Positions 26,985-35,228 of a DNA stretch of 40,322 nt are shown one piece after another. The notes beneath the pieces were generated by a model. That model did no database searches, was not told the DNA's origin, and saw nothing but the letters and a program-made list of their open reading frames with translations. Each line of letters opens with the position of its first letter. Position 1 is the stretch's first letter. The position numbers were made by a program, and so were the translations under genes. Source of the stretch: Acidobacteriota bacterium (GTDB lineage: Bacteria > Actinomycetota > Acidimicrobiia > Acidimicrobiales > RAAP-2); NCBI GenBank assembly GCA_018971185.1, contig JAGXBH010000017.1:1-40322 (forward strand), in the 5' to 3' direction.

Positions 26985-28415
26985 CTAGTCGGCGTAGTAG
27001 CCGAAGACCGACTTCACCTCGAGGAACTCCTCGAGGCCGAAGACCCCGTACTCACGCCCATTCCCCGAGCGCTTGTAACCCCCGAAGGGCGACCGCCCGT
27101 CGAGGCCCTTGCCGTTGATGTGGAACATGCCCGCGCGGATGCGTCGCGCGACGCCGCGCGCGCGCTCGAGGTCGCCGGAGGACACCGCCCCCGACAACCC
27201 GTAGGGCGAGTCGTTGGCGATACGAATCGCGTCCTCCTCGTCGTCGTAGGCGATAAGGACCACGACCGGCCCGAAGACCTCCTCGCGGGCGATCTCCATA
27301 TCGTTGGTGACGCGTGAGAGGATCGTCGGTCGCACGTAGTACCCGCGCTCGAGCCCCTGCGGTCGTCCCGGTCCACCGGCCACCGTCGTCGCGCCCTCGG
27401 CGATGGCGCGGGTGAGGAATCCCTGGATCCGGTCATACTGCGTCGCCGACACCACCGGTCCTACGACGGTCGACTCGTCGTGAGGCGAGCCGACGACCAC
27501 GGCGTCGACGGCGCGACGCGCGGCCTCCTCGGCCTCGCCCAGGCGCGCTCGGGGCACGAGGATCCGCGAGCGCGCGTCGCAGGACTGGCCCGCGTTCTCC
27601 ATCATCGCCGTCACCGCGTAGGAGACGGCCGCGGTGAGGTCGGCGTCGGGAAGCACGATGTGAGCCGACTTGCCGCCGAGTTCCTGGTGGACCCGCTTGA
27701 CCCCGGGGGCCGCGTTGCGCGCCACTTCCACCCCGGCGCGCGTGGAACCCGTGAAGGAGACCATGTCCACCTCGTCGTGCTCGCACAGCGCCCGTCCCAC
27801 CGTCGCGCCGTCGCCGTGCACCAGATTGACGACCCCTCGCGGGACACCGGCCTCGTGCAGGACCCGCGCCATCACCTCGGCGCTGAAGGGAGCGAGCTCC
27901 GAGGGCTTGAGCACCATCGTGCAACCGGCGGCCAACGCCGGCGCCACCTTGGCGCCGATCAGCAGCAGGGGCCAGTTCCAGGGCGTGATGAGGGCGCACA
28001 CGCCCACCGGTTCGTAGAGGATCGCGGTCGAAGCGTCGCGGGTGACGAAGTCGAAGTCGACCAACGCGTCGCGCGCGCGCAGGAACTGTCCGAGGCCCGC
28101 GGGAACCTGGTCGCCGCGCGACAAGGTGCGCGGCGCCCCCATCTCGCGGGTGACGGCGTCGGCCAGTTCGTCGAAGTGGGCCTCGTAGGACTCGATGATC
28201 GAGGCCAGCAGCTCACTCCGTTCGGACACCGAGGTGAGCGAGTAGCTCGCGAAGGCCCGCCGCGCGGCGGCCACCGCGAGGTCGACGTCACGGGCGTCGC
28301 CCAGGGTCACCTCGCCGATCCTCTCCTCGGTGGCCGGGTCGACCACCCACGCCCGCGCGGTCCCCGACGGCTCGGTCCACTCACCGTCGATGTAGAACTT
28401 CGTGAGTGCGTCCAT
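26985..28415 (-). CDS. NAD(P)-dependent aldehyde dehydrogenase
   Basis: A 476-residue ALDH-superfamily enzyme that oxidises an aldehyde to its acid. Catalytic residues are Asn 147 (TPWNWP), Lys 170 (VLKPSE), Glu 245 (HQELGGKSAHIV) and the nucleophile Cys 279 (ENAGQSCDARSR). The cofactor loop is FTGSTRAG (221-228). The C terminus has FGGYKRSGNGREYG. The substrate is not shown by these motifs. It is last in the leftward set with an amino-acid-type ABC transporter, so an aldehyde derived from an imported amine or amino acid is a reasonable inference. AAGGAG precedes the ATG. Confidence 0.94.
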   Translation of the reverse strand: MDALTKFYIDGEWTEPSGTARAWVVDPATEERIGEVTLGDARDVDLAVAAARRAFASYSLTSVSERSELLASIIESYEAHFDELADAVTREMGAPRTLSRGDQVPAGLGQFLRARDALVDFDFVTRDASTAILYEPVGVCALITPWNWPLLLIGAKVAPALAAGCTMVLKPSELAPFSAEVMARVLHEAGVPRGVVNLVHGDGATVGRALCEHDEVDMVSFTGSTRAGVEVARNAAPGVKRVHQELGGKSAHIVLPDADLTAAVSYAVTAMMENAGQSCDARSRILVPRARLGEAEEAARRAVDAVVVGSPHDESTVVGPVVSATQYDRIQGFLTRAIAEGATTVAGGPGRPQGLERGYYVRPTILSRVTNDMEIAREEVFGPVVVLIAYDDEEDAIRIANDSPYGLSGAVSSGDLERARGVARRIRAGMFHINGKGLDGRSPFGGYKRSGNGREYGVFGLEEFLEVKSVFGYYAD

Positions 28416-28498
28416 TTCCTCGCTCCTTCGCTATCTCGTTACCCGCCGCCGCGCGCCGCGCGGACCGCGGGGGGCCACCCCGTCGCGCGTCATCGGAT

Positions 28499-29266
28499 CT
28501 AGAGCACCTTCTCGAGGAACGACCGCGTCCGGTCCTCACGGACGCCGTCGACGCTCAGATTGCTCGAAGGACCCTCCTCGATGACCGCACCGCGCTCCAT
28601 GAACACGAAGCGGTGCGCCACCTCGCGGGCGAAGCCCACCTCGTGCGTGACCGCGATCATCGTCATGCCTTCGGCCACGAGTTCGCCCAGCACGTTGAGC
28701 ACCTCGTGGACCATCTCGGGGTCGAGGGCGGAGGTCGGCTCGTCGCACAGGAGGAGGCGCGGCTCCATCGCGAGCGCCCGGGCGATGGCGACGCGCTGCT
28801 GCTGGCCCCCGGAGAGCTCGCGGGGCAGGCTGTGCGCCTTGTGCGCCAGTCCGACCTTGCGCAGTAGCTCCATCCCCTTCTCGATGGCGTCGGCCCGGCG
28901 CACGCCGCGGACCCCGCACGGGGCCTCGATCACGTTGTCGATGGCGCTCATGTGTTCGAACAGGTTGAACTGCTGGAAGACCATGCCCACCTTCTGGCGC
29001 TGACGCGCCAGTCGCCGCGAACTGATCTCGTGGAAGACGTCACCACGGCGATCGAATCCCAGCGGGTCGCCGTCGATGAAGACGTATCCGTCCTCGGGGC
29101 GCTCGAGGAAGTTCAGGCATCGGATGAACGTCGACTTGCCCGCCCCCGAGGGACCCAGGATGCACGTCGCGGTGCCCGCCTGGACGCTGAGGCTCACCTG
29201 GTCGACCGCGCGTTCGGCACCGAAGGACTTCGAGACGCGCCACGCCTGCAGGACGGGCGTCGTCAT
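28499..29266 (-). CDS. Polar amino acid-type ABC transporter, ATP-binding protein
   Basis: A 255-residue ATPase. Walker A is GPSGAGKST (38-46), the Q loop is VFQQFNLFEHMS, the signature is LSGGQQQR (from 151), Walker B is LLLCDEPTSALDPE (from 171) and the H loop is VTHEVG. It matches the GlnQ/HisP branch. It powers import by the permease whose stop overlaps its ATG (ATGA). Relative to GlnQ it has a small insertion around DPLGFDRRGDVFHEIS, as seen in some HisP-like members. Confidence 0.95.
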   Translation of the reverse strand: MTTPVLQAWRVSKSFGAERAVDQVSLSVQAGTATCILGPSGAGKSTFIRCLNFLERPEDGYVFIDGDPLGFDRRGDVFHEISSRRLARQRQKVGMVFQQFNLFEHMSAIDNVIEAPCGVRGVRRADAIEKGMELLRKVGLAHKAHSLPRELSGGQQQRVAIARALAMEPRLLLCDEPTSALDPEMVHEVLNVLGELVAEGMTMIAVTHEVGFAREVAHRFVFMERGAVIEEGPSSNLSVDGVREDRTRSFLEKVL

Positions 29267-30204
29267 AGTGTCTCGCGCGCGGCGAGGCGAGCGCGACCGC
29301 TACGGCTCGGGCCGTTCATGAACCGCTCCAACCACCACTGCAGGGCCGAGAGCACCGACACGATCACGGTGTACCAGATGGTCGCGACCACGAGCAGCGG
29401 GACGACCTGGAAGGTCCGCGAGTACACCTCCTGGACCGAGTACAGAAGGTCCGGCACCGAGATGAAGGCCACGAGCGCCGTCGACTTGCACAGGTTGATC
29501 GTCTCGTTCGCGATGGGCGGAATGGCCAGACGGGCCGCCTGGGGCAGGATGACGCGCCGCAGGACCCGCCAATCGGTCATGCCGAGCGCCTCGGCGGCCT
29601 CGGCCTGTCCGCGCGGGACCGACACGATGGCGGCGCGGATGACCTCGGAGGTGTAGGCGGCCTGCTGCAGGCCGAAGGTGAGGATCGCGGCCGTCATGGC
29701 CGCGGTGAAGTCCTTGGTGGCGAAGGTGACGAAGGACGGACCGAAGGGTACGCCCAGCGAGAGATTCGTGTAGAGCAGCGAGAAGTTGTACGCGAAGATG
29801 AGCAGGACCAGCAGCGGCACCGAACGGAAGAACCACACGTAGACGCCGTTGACGACGCGCAGCACGACGTTCTTCGACAGCCGCATGTTGGCCAGGAGCG
29901 TGCCCAGGACGACGGCGATGGCGATCGCCGCGACCGTGATCTCGAGCGTCGTCCACAGTCCCGACAGGACCTCGCTCGAGAAGAGGTACTGCCCCACGAC
30001 CGACCACTGCAGTGCGCTATTGCGCACCAGGCCCTGCACGACGAAGGCGAGCACCGCGACCGCCACGACGCCGGCGAACTTCGAGCCCACCTGACGGCGC
30101 ATCCGCCGCGTCGTCGAGTCCAGGTCGCCCAGCGATGGCGCCACACCGTCAGACCCGCGACCGGGGGGCGGGGTCGGGTCTGACGGTGTGGTCATCATCA
30201 TCAT
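29263..30204 (-). CDS. Polar amino acid-type ABC transporter, permease
   Basis: A 313-residue HisMQ/GlnP-type permease. A polar N terminus (about 50 residues, Pro/Gly-rich after four Met codons) is followed by about six membrane helices. The EAA loop is AEAAEALGMTDWRVLRRVILPQAARLAIPPIAN. A single permease gene implies a homodimer. The N-terminal extension is longer than usual, and the true start among the four consecutive ATGs is uncertain. It lies 27 bases after the substrate-binding protein gene and overlaps the ATPase gene by four bases. Confidence 0.93.
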   Translation of the reverse strand: MMMMTTPSDPTPPPGRGSDGVAPSLGDLDSTTRRMRRQVGSKFAGVVAVAVLAFVVQGLVRNSALQWSVVGQYLFSSEVLSGLWTTLEITVAAIAIAVVLGTLLANMRLSKNVVLRVVNGVYVWFFRSVPLLVLLIFAYNFSLLYTNLSLGVPFGPSFVTFATKDFTAAMTAAILTFGLQQAAYTSEVIRAAIVSVPRGQAEAAEALGMTDWRVLRRVILPQAARLAIPPIANETINLCKSTALVAFISVPDLLYSVQEVYSRTFQVVPLLVVATIWYTVIVSVLSALQWWLERFMNGPSRSGRARLAARETL

Positions 30205-30231
30205 TGAATCATCCGTATCAGGGTGATCCGA

Positions 30232-31092
30232 CTACTTCTTCACCACGGGATTGGGATTCACCAGGGCGCGCGTCACCGCGTCGGCCTGGACCCCGTACTT
30301 GGTCAAGATGGCGCGGTACTTGCCGTTCGCGATGAGCGCGTTGATCGACTGGGCCAACGCCGACGCCAGACCATTGCCCTTCTTGGTGGCGATACCGATG
30401 TAGACGTAGTCGAAGCTGGGCCCGTCCAGGCGGAACTTCCCGTGACTCTGGACGTTCACGTAGCCGAGATTGGTGACGGTCGCGGTGGTGGCGTCCGCCT
30501 GACCACTGGCCACGGCGAGCACCGCCGATCCCTGGTCCGCGAAGGTCGTGACGTTAATGGCCTTGTGACCGGCCTTGGTGCAGGTCGACGAGTACCCGTG
30601 CAGGATGGGGATCGAGCTGTCGGCGGCCACCGTGGAGATGGTCAGCCCGCACAGCGACGAGATGGTCTTGCCGATCGCCGGCTTGGAGGCCAGTGACATG
30701 AACTCGTAGTGGTCCGCCAGGTACGAGACCATGTCCAGGGTCTTCTCGCGTGCGGCGGTGATGTCACTGCCGGTGACCATGAAGTACGTGCCGTTCTGCA
30801 GGCCCAGGAGCGAGTTCTCGAAGGAGGCGGCCTTGAGGGTGACCGGGTGGTGCAGCGGTCCACCCATGGCGACGCTCAGGTCCGGGTCGATGCCCACGAT
30901 CTTGTTCGCGCTCGAGAGGTACGCGTAGGGCGGGTATCCGAGCACCGCGGGCGAGACGAGCGTGGCGTGTTGGAACTGCTTGGGCAGGGTGATGACGGGT
31001 GACGCGGACGCGAGCGTGGTGCCGAGCAACGTCGTCGCCGTCACCGCCGCGGCGACGCCCGCCAGCGCCAACCCCCTCATTGAAGTGTTCAT
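30232..31092 (-). CDS. ABC transporter substrate-binding protein, amino acid type
   Basis: A 286-residue secreted binding protein. The signal peptide is MNTSMRGLALAGVAAAVTAT... ending LASASP, with cleavage near residue 31. There is no cysteine, so it is not an obvious lipoprotein, unlike most binding proteins of single-membrane bacteria. The mature part shows the family 3 layout: YPPYAYLSSANKIVGIDPDLSVAMG, then GSDITAAREKTLDMVSYL, GLTISTVAADSSIP, and a C-terminal KYRAILTKYGV. The ligand is not predictable from these motifs. The ATG at 31092 is preceded by AAAGG. It follows the DUF3830 gene by 64 bases. Confidence 0.92.
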   Translation of the reverse strand: MNTSMRGLALAGVAAAVTATTLLGTTLASASPVITLPKQFQHATLVSPAVLGYPPYAYLSSANKIVGIDPDLSVAMGGPLHHPVTLKAASFENSLLGLQNGTYFMVTGSDITAAREKTLDMVSYLADHYEFMSLASKPAIGKTISSLCGLTISTVAADSSIPILHGYSSTCTKAGHKAINVTTFADQGSAVLAVASGQADATTATVTNLGYVNVQSHGKFRLDGPSFDYVYIGIATKKGNGLASALAQSINALIANGKYRAILTKYGVQADAVTRALVNPNPVVKK

Positions 31093-31156
31093 GTGATGCC
31101 TTTCTGTTCTTGATTGTTTGTTGGGTACTTCGACTTTCGGATCTCGAGACACGGGG

Positions 31157-31627
31157 TCATTCGCCGCGGCGAAGGGTGACGTACTTGGCGCCGGTGAGTC
31201 GGATCTGGGCGCAGGCGGCGGCGAACTCGTCGAGCCCCGCACTGACCGAGGCGACGATGTTGCAGGGAGTCCAGCCCAGGGGCCCGAAGATCCGCCCGCC
31301 GCTCCCGTAGAAGAGCCCGACCTCCCAGACCTCGTTGGTCAGACCGGCCATCTGGTTGGGGGCCTGGTAGTACCAGATGACGTCACCCGCGCTCGGGATC
31401 ACCTGCTGGTTCTCGGCCGGCACCTGGCGAGGGTCGAAGGTGCGCGCCACCTCGGGCAGGTCCATCATTATCTCGGGTCCCGCGAACATCGCGTGCGTGG
31501 CGAGCATCGTCACGGGCGTAGCGAGCGCCTCCCATATCAACCTCGAGCTCACCGGCGCGTCGTCGCTCTTGAGGGCGGCGAAGACTGATGGTCCGTCTTG
31601 GAACTCGAAGTGGATGCCACGGGTCAT
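31157..31627 (-). CDS. DUF3830 family protein (cyclophilin-like fold)
   Basis: A 156-residue cytosolic protein. It shows the DUF3830 pattern: a starting strand, APVSSRLIWEAL, then FAGPEIMMDLP, VPAENQQVIPSAGDVIWYYQ, EVGLFYGSGGRIFGPLGWTPCNIVA. Family members have a cyclophilin-like barrel and often sit beside amino acid or amine transport and catabolism genes. No catalytic activity is established. The start at 31627 (ATG) has GAAGGA upstream; an earlier in-frame ATG (31669) overlaps the promoter. It is the first gene after the Lrp-type regulator and probably leads the transporter and ALDH operon. Confidence 0.82.
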   Translation of the reverse strand: MTRGIHFEFQDGPSVFAALKSDDAPVSSRLIWEALATPVTMLATHAMFAGPEIMMDLPEVARTFDPRQVPAENQQVIPSAGDVIWYYQAPNQMAGLTNEVWEVGLFYGSGGRIFGPLGWTPCNIVASVSAGLDEFAAACAQIRLTGAKYVTLRRGE

Positions 31628-31665
31628 GTGTCGGTGTCCTTCTCGCTGGATGGCCTGGTTCGGAC

Positions 31666-31694
31666 ACATTACACAGATATCGCCAAATCAGCAA
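31666..31694 (-). promoter_or_regulatory. Promoter of the DUF3830-ABC-ALDH operon
   Basis: On the minus strand, -35 TTGCTG (31689-31694) and -10 TAATGT (31666-31671) are exactly 17 bases apart in an AT-rich patch. The transcript would start near 31659, leaving a leader of about 30 bases before the ATG. This is the best promoter in the window. Confidence 0.65.
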
Positions 31695-31704
31695 CGACAT
31701 TTTT

Positions 31705-31721
31705 GTTAATTCGCCATTAAC
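31705..31721. promoter_or_regulatory. Perfect inverted repeat, probable Lrp-type operator
   Basis: GTTAAT-TCGCC-ATTAAC is a perfect 6+5+6 inverted repeat. Its centre is about 54 bases upstream of the predicted transcription start, where an activator could sit. It lies just beyond the 3' end of the adjacent Lrp/AsnC regulator gene. Assignment to that regulator is inferred. Confidence 0.5.
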
Positions 31722-31726
31722 TCCGC

Positions 31727-32737
31727 TCAGAATTGCGGAATTGGCATAATCATCGGCCCCCGTCGCAGGGGGATGACGACCACGGCCACGTCGGCGACCC
31801 GGCTGGCCCCGTGGGTCCCGAGGTAGTCGGTGAGGAACTCGTAGAGTGCGTTCTCATCAGGGAAGAGGCAGTTGAGCAGTAGTTGGGACGGTCCGGTCGT
31901 GGCCGCGCAGAACCGCACCGCGGAGTGCCGCGCGAGCGCTCGACCCAGGGGCTCGACCTCGTCGGGGGCCGTCTGGATCCAGACCAGCACCTCGACGCTC
32001 AGACCGAAGAGGCTCGGGCTCACCTCGGTGCGGATGTGGATCGCCCCGGACTCGAAGAGGTTGTTCATCCGGCGCTGGATCGTCTGGGTGGCCAGACCCA
32101 GGGACTTCGAGAGGGCGGCGAAGCTCTCGCGGCCGTCTCGGGCCAGTTCGTTGATCAGGCTCCAGTCCTCGGGGTCCAAGAACACCGCGTCGGTGCGCTC
32201 GGGGTCGGAGTGGGGAAGCTCCATCATCATCTGACGCGCCTCCTCGGATATCTCACGCGCCAGCCAGTCGTAGCCCGTGCGGAAGTACCGCAACACCGTC
32301 GCCACCGTCGTGTCCTTGAGTCCCGCGATCGACGGCAGGTCCCGGAACAGCAGCTGGTGTCGCGAGGAGTCGTCGGAGGGGATCAGCATGGAGACCAAGT
32401 GATCGGTCCCCTCGAGCACCGACACCGAGGAGGCGTCGCGGCGCGCCGCGATCAGACTCGCGATCTCGAGCGAACGGCCGGGTTCGGTGAACGCCACGAG
32501 GATCAGCGGCCGCGCGCTGCCCACCCGCGTGGTGTCGAGATACGTCGAGACCCGCACGATCCCGCCGTCCAACAGCGCCTGGCCCCGACGCGCGACCGTG
32601 CGTTCGGGCACGTCGAGGCACCGGGCCACCAGGCGCCAACTGGCGCGGCCGTTCACCTGCAGGGCCACGGCGATCTGTCGGTCCAACTCGTCGAACTGGC
32701 CGACGTCGTCCATCGTTACCTTGTCGCCCATTGACAT
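31727..32737 (-). CDS. Lrp/AsnC family regulator with two tandem modules
   Basis: About 336 residues from this start. Module 1 has a helix-turn-helix (FDELDRQIAVALQVNGRASW, then LDVPERTVARRGQALLDGG) and an effector-type domain. Module 2 repeats this (SLINELARDGRESFAALSKS, then GLATQTIQRRMNNLFESGAI), followed by a second AsnC effector domain ending near the C terminus. Single Lrp proteins are about 150 residues, so this is a fused pair. The start is unsure: ATG 32737 lies just after a TACCCT hexamer, while ATG 32713 has AAGG five bases upstream. It probably senses an amino acid and controls the operon starting at 31627. Confidence 0.88.
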   Translation of the reverse strand: MSMGDKVTMDDVGQFDELDRQIAVALQVNGRASWRLVARCLDVPERTVARRGQALLDGGIVRVSTYLDTTRVGSARPLILVAFTEPGRSLEIASLIAARRDASSVSVLEGTDHLVSMLIPSDDSSRHQLLFRDLPSIAGLKDTTVATVLRYFRTGYDWLAREISEEARQMMMELPHSDPERTDAVFLDPEDWSLINELARDGRESFAALSKSLGLATQTIQRRMNNLFESGAIHIRTEVSPSLFGLSVEVLVWIQTAPDEVEPLGRALARHSAVRFCAATTGPSQLLLNCLFPDENALYEFLTDYLGTHGASRVADVAVVVIPLRRGPMIMPIPQF

Positions 32738-32812
32738 CACGTCGAAGGGTACCACCGCCCCCTCGCGACTCCGCCGCGAGGTGTCGCCACGCCTCGCGGC
32801 GCGCGACGACGC

Positions 32813-33292
32813 TCAGCCCTCGAAGTAGGTCACGTTCGCCCGAACCGAAGTGCGACGCAGGCCGCGCACGTCGTCGCTCACGACCCCGTCGTCCACGTGC
32901 CACACGTGCACCGGCCGCGCCGGTGCGGGGCGGTTGAAAGCGCGGGTGATGCGCGCCACGTCGTTGTGCAGGGTGACCTCGTCGTCGCTCAGCAACGCCG
33001 ACACGACCTCGGCGTGGGCGCGGGCGTGCGTCGCCGCGTCGATGACCACGTGATCGACCTGGAGCAAGGTGGAGAGGGTCTTCACGTCACGGGCGATCAT
33101 TCCCGCCCCGTACCCCTCGTGCGCGCGCAGCCACACGCCCCACGAGCCCGACCAGCCGTCACAGACCCCCGCCAACGCCACGACGGTGTCGGCGTCGCTG
33201 ACGCGCACGACGACCGGTCGGGTGTCGTCGCCCACCAGCACGGGCAGGCCGGCCAGCTGCGCCAGGGTGACGTCGAGTCGCGCGAGCCGCAT
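32813..33292 (-). CDS. Unrecognised protein at the end of the ribosomal-protein block
   Basis: A 159-residue soluble protein whose family I do not recognise. It has an alpha/beta pattern, with segments ARDVKTLSTLLQVDHVVID and HAEVVSALLSDDEVTLHND, then a FNRPAPARPVHVWHVDDG stretch. The last two faintly recall the C-terminal half of luciferase-like flavin oxidoreductases, but the protein is far too short for one. It lies 7 bases after the DUF2469 gene in the same direction, so it is probably co-transcribed. The coding bias resembles its neighbours. Confidence 0.7.
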   Translation of the reverse strand: MRLARLDVTLAQLAGLPVLVGDDTRPVVVRVSDADTVVALAGVCDGWSGSWGVWLRAHEGYGAGMIARDVKTLSTLLQVDHVVIDAATHARAHAEVVSALLSDDEVTLHNDVARITRAFNRPAPARPVHVWHVDDGVVSDDVRGLRRTSVRANVTYFEG

Positions 33293-33299
33293 CTCGACC

Positions 33300-33596
33300 C
33301 TAGGGTTGGAGGTCTTCCTTGGGCAGTCTCTCCACGTTGACGTCGCGAAAGGTCAGCACGCGCACGTGCGGGACGAAGCGTGCCGAGCGGTACATGTCCC
33401 AGACCCAGGCGTCATTGAGCGTGACCTCCACCATCACCGGGGTGGTGGACTTCACGTCGAGTTCGACGGAGTTGGCGAGGTAGAAACGACGGTCCGTCTC
33501 GACGGCGTAGTCGAACATGCCGACCACCGCCTTGTACTCCTGGACCAACGCCAGTTCGAGGGTCGACTCGTAGTCGTCGAGCTCTTCTTCGCCCAC
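33300..33596 (-). CDS. DUF2469 family protein
   Basis: A 98-residue protein that matches the actinobacterial DUF2469 family almost from end to end: ELDDYESTLELALVQEYKAVVGMFDYAVETDRRFYLAN, then VTLNDAWVWDMYR and FVPHVRVLTFRDVNVE. The function is unknown. The family is normally found near rplS and rnhB, so the position fits. The start is GTG, six bases after the rplS stop, with no clear ribosome binding site, suggesting coupling. Confidence 0.92.
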   Translation of the reverse strand: MGEEELDDYESTLELALVQEYKAVVGMFDYAVETDRRFYLANSVELDVKSTTPVMVEVTLNDAWVWDMYRSARFVPHVRVLTFRDVNVERLPKEDLQP

Positions 33597-33602
33597 GGGC
33601 GA

Positions 33603-33959
33603 CTACGGACGCTCGGTGACGCGGAGCTCCTTGATCTTGGCGGCCTTTCCACGCAGATCACGGAGGTAGTACAGCTTGGCGCGTCGCACGTCACCGTAGG
33701 AGTCGACTTCGATCTTGGCGATCGTCGGGGCGTGCACCGGGAAGGTGCGCTCGACGCCGACGCCGAAACTGACCTTGCGCACGGTGAAGGTCTCCTGCAG
33801 GCCCGCACCCTGGCGTCGGATCACCGCTCCCTGGAACACCTGCACGCGCTCGCGGTTGCCCTCGACCACGCGCACGTGCACCTTCAGGGTGTCGCCGGTG
33901 CGGAAGTTGGGGATATCGTCGCGCAACGAGTCGCGGTCAATGAGGTCGGTCGGATTCAT
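33603..33959 (-). CDS. rplS: 50S ribosomal protein L19
   Basis: A 118-residue protein of the large subunit. Family features are [46 protein letters not shown] and the C-terminal [20 protein letters not shown]. The length is standard. AAAGGGA precedes the ATG. It follows trmD by 38 bases, as in most bacteria. Confidence 0.98.
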   Translation of the reverse strand: MNPTDLIDRDSLRDDIPNFRTGDTLKVHVRVVEGNRERVQVFQGAVIRRQGAGLQETFTVRKVSFGVGVERTFPVHAPTIAKIEVDSYGDVRRAKLYYLRDLRGKAAKIKELRVTERP

Positions 33960-33997
33960 GAGAGCGGTCCCTTTCGGATCACTAGGGATTTACCACT

Positions 33998-34750
33998 TTA
34001 GCCGTTTTCGCCCAGCGATTCCACCACGCCCCATTCCTCGAGCAGTTGGCGCTCCTCGGCGCTCACCCCCCCGCGCCGTTCGATCAGGTCGGGACGGCGC
34101 TCGAGCGTCCTGGCCAGGGCCTGGGCGCGGCGCCAACGCGCGATGGCGGCGTGGTTGCCCGAGCGCAACACCTCGGGCACCTCGAGGCCGCGCCAGGTCG
34201 GTGGCTTGGTGTAGTGGGGGTATTCGAGGAGCCCTTCGCCGAAGGACTCCTCGACGCTCGAGGAGTCGTTGCCGAGGGCGCCGGGCAGCAGCCGCACCAC
34301 CGCCTCGATGACGCACAGGGCGGCGAGTTCGCCGCCGGCCAGGACGAAGTCGCCCAGCGACAGCTCCTCGTCGACCACGGTGTCGAGGACGCGCTGGTCG
34401 AAGCCCTCGTAGCGCCCGCAGACCAGGGTGAAGCCCCCCCGTGTCGCCAGACCGGCCGCGACGTCGTGGGTGAGGGGCCGACCCGACGGTGTCAGCGCGA
34501 TCACCGGGTGCGCCAGCCCCGGGGTGCCCTCGAGGGTGCGCGCGAGGGGCTCGGGTCGCAGCACCATGCCCGCCCCTCCCCCGTAGGGGGTATCGTCCAC
34601 GCTGCGGTGCAGGTCCTCGGTGGCGTCGCGGAAGTCGTGCACGACGAGCTCCCAGAGGCCACGCTCACGGGCGCGACCCAGCACCGACGTGGCGGCGTAG
34701 GCGGTGATGGCGTCGGGGAAGAGCGTGAGGACGTCGACGCGCAGCGTCAT
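33998..34750 (-). CDS. trmD: tRNA (guanine-N1-)-methyltransferase TrmD
   Basis: A 250-residue SPOUT-knot enzyme that methylates G37 of tRNAs next to the anticodon. Motifs are [42 protein letters not shown] and [15 protein letters not shown]. The knot region is [27 protein letters not shown], and [16 protein letters not shown] is in the C-terminal part. The ATG overlaps the rimM stop by four bases. Confidence 0.97.
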   Translation of the reverse strand: MTLRVDVLTLFPDAITAYAATSVLGRARERGLWELVVHDFRDATEDLHRSVDDTPYGGGAGMVLRPEPLARTLEGTPGLAHPVIALTPSGRPLTHDVAAGLATRGGFTLVCGRYEGFDQRVLDTVVDEELSLGDFVLAGGELAALCVIEAVVRLLPGALGNDSSSVEESFGEGLLEYPHYTKPPTWRGLEVPEVLRSGNHAAIARWRRAQALARTLERRPDLIERRGGVSAEERQLLEEWGVVESLGENG

Positions 34751-35226
34751 TCGAAGAGTCCGTCGGGGACGTCGATCTCGATGAGGGTGTTGGCCTCGAC
34801 CGAGATGACGAAGGTCAGGGGCACGAGGGCGCCCGAGTCGAGGACCAACAGGTCGCTGGCCGGATTGGCCTCCACGTCCACGACGACGCCGCGCACGACT
34901 CCCTTCGCGTCGACCACCGACGCCCCGAAGAGCTCATCGATCCAGATCACGTCCTCGTCGAGGTCGAGCTTGGGCGCGGACAGGACTGTTCCGCGCCACG
35001 ACTCGGCGTCCTCGCGAGTGGCGATCTCCTCGAACCAGACGAGGAACCTCCCCTGGTGCGCGGAGGCGCCGCGCACGTGCACGACGCCGCGAGGGCTCAT
35101 CAGTTCCGCGCCGGGCGCGAGTCGCTCCTCGCGGTCGGTCCACAGGTCGACGACCACCTGACCCTTGAGTCCGTGGGCCTTGACGATGCGCCCGACCTCG
35201 AGCGTGGGGCGCTCGGCGGCGCTCAC
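34747..35226 (-). CDS. rimM: Ribosome maturation factor RimM
   Basis: A 159-residue protein that helps assemble the 30S head around S19. The N-terminal RimM domain has [21 protein letters not shown], and the C-terminal PRC-barrel has [33 protein letters not shown]. The GTG start lies 2 bases after the khpA stop. Its place before trmD is the usual order. Confidence 0.95.
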   Translation of the reverse strand: MSAAERPTLEVGRIVKAHGLKGQVVVDLWTDREERLAPGAELMSPRGVVHVRGASAHQGRFLVWFEEIATREDAESWRGTVLSAPKLDLDEDVIWIDELFGASVVDAKGVVRGVVVDVEANPASDLLVLDSGALVPLTFVISVEANTLIEIDVPDGLFE

Positions 35227-35228
35227 GG

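Noticed and set aside
31160..31173. TTCGCC-GC-GGCGAA hairpin as a terminator after the DUF3830 gene
   Set aside because: It overlaps the last codons of the gene, has no T-run, and the downstream transporter genes look co-transcribed. At most it is a weak attenuator or RNA-stability element.
32813..33292. RNase HII (rnhB), expected near DUF2469
   Set aside because: None of the RNase HII motifs, such as the N-terminal DE(V)GRG segment, are present.
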